DNA from: Anolis sagrei
Taxonomy: Eukaryota > Chordata > Lepidosauria > Squamata > Anolidae
Length of the DNA: 64,000 nucleotides
Direction of reading: 5' to 3'
Assembly: GCF_037176765.1 (NCBI RefSeq)
Contig: NC_090024.1
Coordinates: forward strand, 242,346,571 to 242,410,570
The translations under genes were made by a program, and so were the position numbers. Shown one piece after another: positions 56,080 to 64,000 of this stretch (position 1 is the stretch's first letter; the number at the start of each line of letters is the position of its first letter). The notes beneath the pieces are model-generated. The model ran no database searches, was not told where the DNA came from, and was given only the letters and a program-made list of their open reading frames with translations.

Positions 56080-56159
56080 CTGGAGGGCAAAAAGAAGAGG
56101 GCAGGGAGTGAGGCATGTCTCAACCTGTTGGGGTTACAGGTTGAGACATGCATCTCTGT

Positions 56160-57770
56160 CTAGTTTGAAAGTCCAATGGAGTCTGAGTCCTGAACAAGCC
56201 CAGATCTGACCCCTCCCCCTGATGTCCCGACCCCCAGGTTGAGAAACTCTGGTCTAAAGCATCTCTTTAGTATGAGAGTCCAATAGAGTCTCTGTCTAGT
56301 TTGAAAGTCCAATGGAGTCTGAGTCCCGAACAAGCCAAGATCTGACCACCCTCCTGATGTCCTGACCCCCAGGTTGAGAAACGCTGGTCTAAAGCATCTC
56401 TTTGATCAGAGAGTCCAATAGAGTCTCTGTCTAGTTTGAAAGTCCAATGGAGTCTGAGTCCTCAACAAGCCCAGATCTGACCACCCTCCTGATGTCCTGA
56501 CCCCCAGGTTGAGAAACGCTGGTCTAAAGCATTTCTTTGGTCTGAGAGTCCAACAGAGTCTCTGTCTAGTTTGAAAGTCCAATGGAGTCTGAGTCCTCAA
56601 CAAGCCCAGATCTGACCCCTCCCCCTGATGTCCTGACCCCCAGGCTGAGAAACGCTGGTCTAAAGCATCTCTTTGGTCTGAGACTCCAATAGAATCTCTG
56701 TCTAGTTTGAAAGTCCAATGGAGCCTGAGTCCTAACATGCCCAGTTCTGACCACATGGTCTGCAGCCCTTCCCACCACGTAGAGTTAAGGAAAACTGCAT
56801 ACCAATAGTCACATATACAATACAGTAAGCAATTTGCATTATATACATAACAAATAACTAGTGGAGACCCCCATGACCAACAGAAAATACTGAGTTTTCT
56901 GATGGTCTTTGGTAACCCCCATTGAAATCCCTTCGTGACCCCCCCCCCCCGCCCGCTGTCCCGACCCCAGGTTGAGAGAAACGCTGGTCTAAAGCATCTC
57001 TTTGGTCTGAGAGTCCAATAGAGTCTCTGTCTAGTTTGAAAGTCCAATGGAGTCTGAGTCCTGAACAAGCCCAGATCTGACCACCCTCCTGATGTCCTGA
57101 CCCCCAGGTTAAGAAACGCTGGTCTAAAGCATCTCTTTGGTCTGAGAGTCCAATAGAGTCTCTGTCTAGTTTGAAAGTCCAATGGAGTCTGAGTCCTGAA
57201 CAAGCCCAGATCTGACCCCCCCCCCCGATGTCCTCACCCCCAGGCTGAGAAACGCTGGTCTAAAGCATCTCTTTGGTCTGAGACTCCAATAGTCTCTGTC
57301 TAGTTTGAAAGTCCAATGGAGTCTGAGTCCTGAACAAGCCCAGATCTGACCCCTCCCCCTGATGTCCCGACCCCCAGGTTGAGAAACTCTGGTCTAAAGC
57401 ATCTCTTTAGTATGAGAGTCCAATAGAGTCTCTGTCTAGTTTGAAAGTCCAATGGAGTCTGAGTCCTGAACAAGCCCAGATCTGACCCCCCCCCCCGATG
57501 TCCTGACCCCCAGGCTGAGAAACGCTGGTCTAAAGCATCTCTTTGGTCTGAGACTCCAAAAAAATCTCTGTCTAGTTTGAAAGTCCAATGGAGTCTGAGT
57601 CCTGAACAAGCCCAGATCTGACCCCTCCCCCTGATGTCCTGACCCCCAGGTTGAGAAACGCTGGTCTAAAGCATCTCTTTGGTCTGAGAGTCCAATAGAG
57701 TCTCTGTCTAGTTTGAAAGTCCAATGGAGTCTGAGTCCTGAACAAGCCCAGATCTGACTACTTGGTCTGT
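56160..57770 (+). repeat. Satellite of about 135 bp units including an hAT end
   Basis: About eleven units containing TAGTTTGAAAGTCCAATGGA, GAACAAGCCCAGATCTGACC and the hAT 3' terminus GACCCCCAGGTTGAGAAACG. A longer hAT end plus unique flank sits at 56745-56985, and that flank recurs at 57755-57870, so a higher-order duplication is present. Long minus-strand open frames with LDFQTRQRLYWTLRPKRCFR repeats are artefacts. Lies in an IRF intron. Confidence 0.93.
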
Positions 57771-58140
57771 AGCCCTTCCCACAACGTAAAGGAAAACTGC
57801 ATACCAATAGACACATATACAATATAGCAAGCAATTTGAATTATATATGTAACAAATAGCTAGTGGAGACTTGAAGAAAGTTACTATTTCCGACAGTTTG
57901 CGGCACAAAAGCGAAGTTTCTGGAGTAGAACAACTACTTTCATGGAAATTCAACAGGAAATAACACTTTCAAACTAGGAAGAGTGCATAGTGCAATACAT
58001 TATTTCTAGGTTCAACGCAAGGTGCTTCCTGTTGGACCGAAAACTTGGAAGAACTTTTTTTGGACCGTAAGTCTCTTAAATGGAATGGGAAGGAGAGAAA
58101 CCAGAAGTGAACAGGGTTGGAGAGAAAACACCTTCCGTAC

Positions 58141-58257
58141 CTGAGTTGATGCTCTCCACGTCTGCGCACTGGGAGCTGGGGCTGATGATGTGGGGCACCG
58201 TGTGGCACCGAAGCTGAGCCGGAGTATAGCCATAGAAAAAGCCTTTCACCTGAACAC
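58141..58257 (-). CDS. IRF10: IRF gene exon: linker before the IRF-association domain
   Basis: Encodes VQVKGFFYGYTPAQLRCHTV and PHIISPSSQCADVESINS plus one base. It splices to GAC TTC in the next exon (SINS-D-FWLH). Acceptor CCACTTCTCCAG, donor GTACGG. The 117 bp give phase 1 in and phase 1 out. Linker sequence diverges fast in IRFs; the assignment rests on position and phase. Confidence 0.85.
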
Positions 58258-58316
58258 CTGGAGAAGTGGGTACACAGGAAACCAGGGAGTTGTAAATTGC
58301 AAAAGAATGAGTTAAG

Positions 58317-58442
58317 ACAGGCATGGGCCAACTTCAGCCCTCCAGGTGTTTTGGACTCCAACTCCCACAGTTCCGGCTGTTAGGAACTGTGGGAGTTGGT
58401 GTCCAAAACACCTGGAGGGCAAAAGTTGGCCCATGTCCAAGT
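58317..58442. repeat. Palindromic MITE
   Basis: GGCATGGGCCAACTTCAGCC facing AAAAGTTGGCCCATG, 12319 family. Confidence 0.85.
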
Positions 58443-58504
58443 TTAAGCTTATCTACATTAGCCAAAACAATGTCCAGGAGTTGATTGAGGAATAAACTTG
58501 TTAG

Positions 58505-58655
58505 GTTAGTATTTATTTCATTATTTATTTACCACATTTGTATACCGCCTTTCTCAGCCCGGAGATGACTTAAGGCGGTTCAAAGTCCGGCAGCTATTCG
58601 ATGCCTTAGCAATTATAAAAATACGGTCGAAACAATTATAAAAACAATACAACCT
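58505..58655. mobile_element. L2-like LINE 3' tail
   Basis: TTATTTATTTACCACATTTG and CTCAGCCCGGAGATGACTTA, similar to the other L2-like tails. Confidence 0.6.
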
Positions 58656-59925
58656 GTAAAAGGGAAGGGGAAGGGGAAGGGAGGAAGGAGGGAGGGAGGG
58701 AAGGGAGGAAGAAAGGAAGGAGGGAGGGAGGGAGGGAGGGAGGGAGGGAGGGAAGGAAGGAAGGAAGGAAGGAAGGAAGGAAGGAAGGAAGGAAGGAAAG
58801 AAAGAAGGAAGAAGAAGAAGGGGGAGGAGAAGAAAAAGAAGGGGAAGAAAGGAAGGGGCAGGAGAAGGAGGAGAAGGGGAAGGAAGGAAGGAAGGACGAA
58901 AGGAAGGAAGGAAGGAAGGAAGGAAGGAGGAGGAAGGAAGGAAGGAGGAGGAGGAGGAGGAGGAGAAGGGGAAGGAAGGAAGGAGGAAGAGGAGGAGGAG
59001 GAAGGAAGGAAGGGGAAGGAGGAGGAGGAGAAGGGGAAGGAAGGAAGGAAGGAGGAGGAGGAGGAGGAGGAGGAGGAGGAAGGAAGAGAGGAGGAGGAGG
59101 AGGAAGAAGGAAGGAAGGAAGGAAGGAAAGAAAGAAGGAAAGAAGGAAGGAAGGAAGGAAGGAAGGAAGGAGAAGAAGGGGAGGGGAAGGGGAAGGGGAA
59201 GGAAAAGGAGAGGAAGGGGAAGGGGAGAAGGAAGGAAGGAAGGAAGGAAGGAAGGAGAAAGAGAAGAAGGAGAAGGAAAAGAAGGAGAAGGAAGGAAGGA
59301 AGAGGAAGTGGGAGGAGAAGGAGGAGAAGGGGAAGGAAGGAAGGAAGGAAGGAAGGAAGGAAGGAAGGAAGGAAGGAAGGAAGGGGAAGGAGGAGGAGGA
59401 GAAGGGGAAGGAAGGAAGGAGGAGGAGGAGGAGGAGGAAGGAAGAGAGGAGGAGGAGGAGGAAGAAGGAAGGAAGGAAGGAAGGAAGGAAGGAAGGAAGG
59501 AAGGAAAGAAAGAAGGAAAGAAGGAAGGAAGGAAGGAAGGAAGGAAGGAAGGAAGGAAGGAAGGAAGGAAGGAGAAGAAGGGGAGGGGAAGGGGAAGGAA
59601 AAGGAGAGGAAGGGGAAGGGGAGAAGGAAGGAAGGAAGGAAGGAAGAAGAAAGAGAAGAAGGAGAAGGAAAAGAAGGCGAAGGAAGGAAGGAAGAGGAAG
59701 GGGAAGGGGAGGAGGAGGAGGAGAAGGGGAAGGAAGGAAGGAAGGAAGGAAGGAAGGAAGGAAGGAAAGAAGGAAAGAAAGAAGGAAGGAAGAAGGAAGG
59801 AAGGAAGGAAGGAGAAGAAGGGGAGGGGGAGGGGAAGGAAGGAAGGAAAGAAGGAGGGGAAGGGGAAGGGGAAGCAGAGAAGGAAGGAAGGAAGAGAAGG
59901 GGAAGGGGAAAGGAGAAGGAAGAAA
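58655..59925 (+). repeat. (GGAA)n/(GGA)n purine tract, 1.27 kb
   Basis: Nearly pure A/G on the plus strand, with blocks of GGAA, GGAGGA and AAGGGG. Large segments repeat (about 58790-59230 resembles 59460-59640 and 59750-59830). Open frames through it on both strands are artefacts. Confidence 0.97.
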
Positions 59926-60051
59926 GCTTTTGCCAGCTGCTTAATAAACCCTGTAATTGGCATGCTTCTTGCCCTTGAATGAAAGAAAGAACTTTTTCCT
60001 TTGGCAGAACCAAAATGCCAACTTAATACAAACCCAATTGCATCGCCTTAC

Positions 60052-60169
60052 CCTGTTGCTGGACATGGGCTGGTTCTGGGGACGCCTGGTCCAGCCCTGA
60101 AGGATCCTGGCTGGTTTGCATGGGCTTGTCCTTGCTTTCCTCGCCTGACTCTGAGGATGCCGTGCTGGC
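60052..60169 (-). CDS. IRF10: IRF gene exon: Ser/Gln-rich linker
   Basis: Encodes ASTASSESGEESKDKPMQTS and QDPSGLDQASPEPAHVQQQ plus one base. The low-complexity acidic/Gln linker is expected between the DNA-binding and association domains. Acceptor GCTCCTTCCCAG, donor GTAAGG. The 118 bp give phase 0 in and phase 1 out, matching neighbours on both sides. Weak sequence identity; supported by phase and splice sites. Confidence 0.75.
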
Positions 60170-60264
60170 CTGGGAAGGAGCAAAGACACAAGGAATGCAA
60201 AAGAATCCCATCATCCAGGTCTTGGAATAATGATAGATTGGGGTTTGCACTAAATGTGGTGGAA

Positions 60265-60420
60265 GGAGAAGAAGAATCACAGAGTTGGAAGAGACCCCAA
60301 AGGCCATCGAGTGCAACCCCCTGCCATGCAAGAAAAACACAATTAAAGCACCCCTGACAGATGCCCATCCAGCCTCTGCATAAAAGCTTCCAAGGAAGAA
60401 GCTTCCACCGTGTTACAGTA
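60265..60420 (-). mobile_element. Old CR1 3' end
   Basis: CACAGAGTTGGAAGAGACCC to TTCCAAGGAAGAAGCTTCCA, with a further scrap at 60723-60780. Confidence 0.7.
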
Positions 60421-60629
60421 AGTTGTAGAAGGACCAAGTGTTTGTGTGTTGAAGAAAAAACTTCAACACACATGGTAATTATTGTGTGCAGCTGGTAAGG
60501 TAGGTCAACGAGCAATCTCGGACCACACCAATAGGGTATAACTGTGTGGGTTTTTAGAATACAGTTCTGGAGAGCCTTTTTGAGCTCCCCGCAGATTCTC
60601 CAGTCCACCTCAGAAGTTTCAGCACCCAC

Positions 60630-60722
60630 CCTATAAGATGACTCCTGGCATATAAGACGACCCTCAACTTTTGAGAAGATTTTCCTGAGTTAAAAAGTAG
60701 TCTTATATGCCAGAAAATACAG
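60630..60722. repeat. Short hairpin repeat (TATAAGACGACC type)
   Basis: TGGCATATAAGACGACCCTC and GTAGTCTTATATGCCAGAAA form an inverted pair; it sits between old CR1 pieces. Confidence 0.5.
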
Positions 60723-60943
60723 TAGTCTCCAGGGCAGAGGGAAGGAAGCTTGCTTCCTCCTTATGACATTCTTTCACATAGAAAATTCCTAAATTGCTAA
60801 ATTTCTCCCCATATCCAATGTGGATATGGAGTCCATGTTTATAAGGATCTTGATGTACTCATAAAATCACAGAGTTGTAAGGAACCCATAAACCCATCTG
60901 AGCAGGATGGGAATCCACAACTAAAGCAACCCAGAAGCTGGAT

Positions 60944-61790
60944 CTACACTGCCATATAATCCAGATGATCAAATCCAATAATCCATATTATCTGCTTTGA
61001 ACTGGATTATATGAGTCTACACTGACATTTAATCCAGTTCAGGAGGGCGACTAAAATGATCAAGGGTCTGGATGACAAGCCCTATGAGGAGCGGCTTAAG
61101 GAGCTGGGTATGTTTAGCCCGAAGACGATAATCATAGACTCAAAGAGTTGGAAGAGACCTCATGGGCCATCCAACCCCCTGCCAAGAAGCAGGAATGTTG
61201 CATTCAAATCACCCCTGACAGATGGCCATCCAGCCTCTGTTTACAAGCTTCCAAAGAAGGAGCCTCCACCACACTCCGGGGCAGAGAGCTCCACTACTGA
61301 ACGGCTCTCACATGGCTATCATATCTCCTCTCAGCCTTCTCTTCTTCAGGCTAAACATGCACAGCTCCTTAAGCCGCTCCTCATAGGGCTTGTTCTCCAG
61401 AAGGCTGAGAGGAGATATGATAGCCATGTATAAATATGTTGAGAGGAAGCCACAGGGAGGAGGGAGCAAGCTTGTTTTCTGCTTCCCTGGACACTAGGAT
61501 GCAAAACAATGGCTTCAAACTACAAGAGAGGAGATTCCATCTGAAAATGAGGAAGAACTTCCTGACGGTGAGAGCCGTTCAGCAGTGGAACTCTCTGCCC
61601 CGGAGTGTGGTGGAGGCTCCTTCTTTGGAAGCTTTTCAACAGAGGCTGGATGGCCATTTGTCAGGGGTGCTTTGAATGCAATATTCCTGCTTCTTGGCAG
61701 AATGGGGTTGGACTGGATGGCCCATGAGGTCTCTTCCAACTCTTTGATTTTATGATTCAAAGCAGACAATCTGGACTCTGAAACCGGATT
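60944..61790. mobile_element. MITE holding CR1, which holds another CR1
   Basis: MITE pieces 60944-61040 and about 61759-61790 rejoin as AATCCAGTTC|AAAGCAGACAATCTGG. Sense CR1 fills 61041-61122 and 61402-61758. An antisense CR1 with an internal deletion fills 61123-61401. Confidence 0.8.
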
Positions 61791-62183
61791 ATATGGCATC
61801 TTGAGATGCAGTCATCTAATCTCTGATCAGAACTTACAAGACGTACTGGGAGGACTACAATGCCCAGGATCCCCCGGACAGTGTGACCATGCTGCCTGGG
61901 GGATGATGGGTTTTTTGATCTGGAAAGGCTAACACTTGGTCAACCTCTAAACAGGCAAACCTCTGAACCGCAGAAGTTGAATAAGCTGCTAGGGCTGAAT
62001 CTACACTGCCATGTAATGCAGTCTGGAATTGCATTATGCATAGATTGCAAACAGCAAACAGGAACAGAAGCTCAACTTAGTCCCACTTTTAACACCCAAC
62101 AAAGTGTTCTTCCAGGCAACACTAAACGATTTCAATGGGTAGGATATGGGCACGACCCGAATCGGCGCGGATTATACGTCTAC

Positions 62184-62275
62184 CTTGCTTGATCTGCCAT
62201 TGGGTGTCCGTTCTTGTTGTGCAGACGTCGTGGGTATGTTTGGCTCCTGGAGGGACTCTTTGCTATTTTCCTTAT
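62184..62275 (-). CDS. IRF10: IRF gene exon: linker
   Basis: Encodes (D)KENSKESLQEPNIPTTSAQQ and ERTPNGRSSK. Acceptor GTCTCTCTTTTCAG, donor GTAGAC. The 92 bp give phase 1 in and phase 0 out, consistent with the next exon. This is the most 5' IRF exon I can identify. The exons with the tryptophan-repeat DNA-binding domain are not between 62276 and 64000, so they lie beyond the window. Confidence 0.7.
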
Positions 62276-62413
62276 CTGAAAAGAGAGACAGCAAATGGTT
62301 TCTTTCCCTGTAAGAAGGATGCCTTTGAGTACAATCACTGCAGTTGTTCCAATGCCCATCAGCTCTTGTCTAATTGTATAGTTCTACACATTGTTTTGCA
62401 TATTTATACAGCA

Positions 62414-63868
62414 TGTGCTGTCACGCGCTGGGCCTCTAGCAGTTGGCTTTTGAACAGGACGTGCTCTTTGTGCCCAGCGGGAAGCCGGGGTGCCTCAGCT
62501 GAGAGGCCCTAAGGATTTTCCTATACAGAGTCTTTAGAAGCTTGAAAGGTTTAACAAAGTCCTTTATTATTGCTTAAGTCAACCTTCCTAATGCCAAGAC
62601 CCCTTAGTACAGGTCCTCCTGTTGTGGTGACCCCCAACCATAACATTATTTTCGCTGCTACCTCATAACCGTAATTTTGCTACTGTTATGAATTGTAATG
62701 TAAATATCTAATATGTAAGATGTATCTTCCTGATACGCCCACATTTGAATACTGGTGGGATTGGAGGAGGAATTGATTTTGTCATTTGGGAGTTGTAGTT
62801 GCTGGGGTTTATAGTTCACCTACAAAGAGCAGTCTGAACTCCACCAATGATGGAACTGAACCAAACTTGGCACACAGGACTCCCATGAGCAACAGAAAAC
62901 ACTAGAAGGATTTGGTGGGCATTGACCTTGAGTTTTGGAGTTGTAGTTCACCTACATCCAGAGAGCACTGTGGACTCAAACAATGATGGATCTGGACCAA
63001 ATTGGCACAAGTATTCAATATACCCAAATGTCAACAGTGTTGGAATTTGGGGGGAAACAGACCTTGACATTTGGGAGTTGTAGTTGCTGGAATTTATAGT
63101 TCACCTACAATCAAAGAGCATTCTGAACCCCACCAACCACAGAATTGAGCCAAACTTCCTATACAGAACCCACATGACCAACAGAAAATATTGTGTTTTC
63201 TGATGGTCTTTGGTGACCCCTCTGACACCCCCTCGCGACCCTCCCAGGGGTCCCGACCCCCCAGGTTGAGAACCACTGGCTTAAGTCTTCAACAAACAAT
63301 CAAATACTTCTTAGATCTTCAACAAATTAAACAAATGCTTCAAGGCTTTGAATCAACTGGTGGTTTTCTTAATCTTGTCCACAAGGGACAGGCAACTGGC
63401 TTCGTGAACTGTTTCTTTTCCTTAAGAGGAAAACCCTTTTTAACCCCTCCTTGGGCAATCTACTTTCTAAACTCTGCTGGTGTGGGCTCTACTCCCGGCT
63501 CCAAACTGTTTCTTGGGTCCTGAGTAGACCTACCAGTCAAGGCTTTGTAGATTCTCCAGCTGGAGTCCTTTGGAACTGTTTTACCCCGGAATTTTGTAAG
63601 AAACGAAGCTTCTCTACAGGTGGAGCTAATCCACGCCCTGTAGCTAAGCTTTCCAATGCAAGACTGACCTAAAATGGCTCCCTCTCCTCCCAGAGGCCTG
63701 GGGAAAGGGGTGGAACCAAAACTTAACAATGATTGATGGGTCATTGGCCCTATAATTGCAAACCAAGGGAAGCCACCTTATTGCAAAATGCATAGAACTT
63801 TGGAATACATGCAAACACTCAAAGAAAGAAAAGGAAGTTGGAGCTTTTGGTACAGCTGTACCAGCACA
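62414..63868. mobile_element. Solo LTR fossil split by an hAT copy
   Basis: Starts TGTGCTGTCACG and ends GTACCAGCACA, with the 5-bp duplication CAGCA (62409-62413 and 63869-63873). LTR sequence is about 755 bp after removing the hAT insertion. Same family as 34570-35337. No internal region. Confidence 0.8.
62580..63278 (+). mobile_element. SPIN-like hAT copy inside the LTR
   Basis: The 8-bp duplication GCTTAAGT is at 62572-62579 and 63279-63286. The right end is GGTTGAGAACCACTG. The left terminal repeat has lost about 10 bp after its first base. Confidence 0.85.
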
Positions 63869-64000
63869 CAGCAACATTACCATTCACAAAACTTCACAGA
63901 ATAAAACAAACATCCCAGCTAAAAGATACAATCTAATATTGATAAAAGAACACGGGAAGGAAGGTTTGGTTCCCGTCATCTTTTTTATTGGGTTGTTGTA

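Noticed and set aside
56406-57834. Repetitive minus-strand proteins (LDFQTRQRLYWTLRPKRCFR)
   Set aside because: Products of the 135-bp satellite, absent from any known family.
58554-60013. Open frames above 460 codons
   Set aside because: Translation of the purine tract.
62276-64000. IRF DNA-binding exons
   Set aside because: No tryptophan-repeat or IRF helix-turn-helix sequence found; the stretch is mainly a solo LTR with a nested hAT copy.

Overview
The window is vertebrate nuclear DNA, most likely from a squamate and probably an iguanian lizard. The evidence is the spliced vertebrate genes plus a lizard-type repeat load: CR1, L2-like, RTE/BovB and a little L1, Penelope-like elements (PLEs) with GIY-YIG endonucleases, SPIN-like hAT elements, a lizard SINE family with a tRNA-like head, palindromic MITEs and solo LTRs. 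The exact species cannot be read from the window.

Three host genes are visible. (1) MYLK2 (skeletal-muscle myosin light chain kinase), plus strand: seven coding exons from 3029 to 14926 carry the kinase domain from helix C to the stop codon, including the calmodulin-binding tail. The 5' exons lie before the window. (2) FOXS1, minus strand, 43860-45413: one coding exon with a complete forkhead domain, a lizard-specific internal tandem duplication and the conserved FOXS1 C-terminus. (3) An interferon regulatory factor of the IRF4/8/9/10 group, probably IRF10, minus strand: six exons from 62275 down to 51919 carry the linker and the whole IRF-association domain. The DNA-binding exons lie beyond the right edge. 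All splice phases agree in both spliced genes. MYLK2 and FOXS1 are convergent neighbours, as on human 20q11, and the IRF gene follows FOXS1 head-to-tail on the same strand.

Everything else is repeat-rich intron and intergenic DNA. 1-3000: L2-like LINE and a PLE inverted dimer ending just before a MYLK2 splice acceptor. 3.2-6.5 kb: SPIN-like hAT with a nested PLE palindrome; SINE split by a solo LTR. 7.2-14.6 kb: MYLK2 introns with an inverted LINE, a 55-bp perfect hairpin, a 0.9-kb CT-rich tract, CR1 and PLE pieces. 16-43 kb: intergenic LINE graveyard, including a 104-bp satellite made from BovB, a (CCTT)n tract, an hAT/LTR nest and a large palindrome of hAT DNA. 47.2-51.3 kb: a multi-level nest in which most insertions can be ordered by their target-site duplications. 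52-64 kb: IRF introns with a 135-bp satellite that includes an hAT end, a 1.27-kb purine tract and more nested elements.

The most interesting theme is the PLE family. Its copies carry a hammerhead-ribozyme-like core, and several copies are head-to-head inverted dimers bounded by 12-14 bp target-site duplications, the smallest being about 230 bp palindromes made of little more than two facing ribozymes. A second PLE family carries a different GIY-YIG end and a second hammerhead-like motif.
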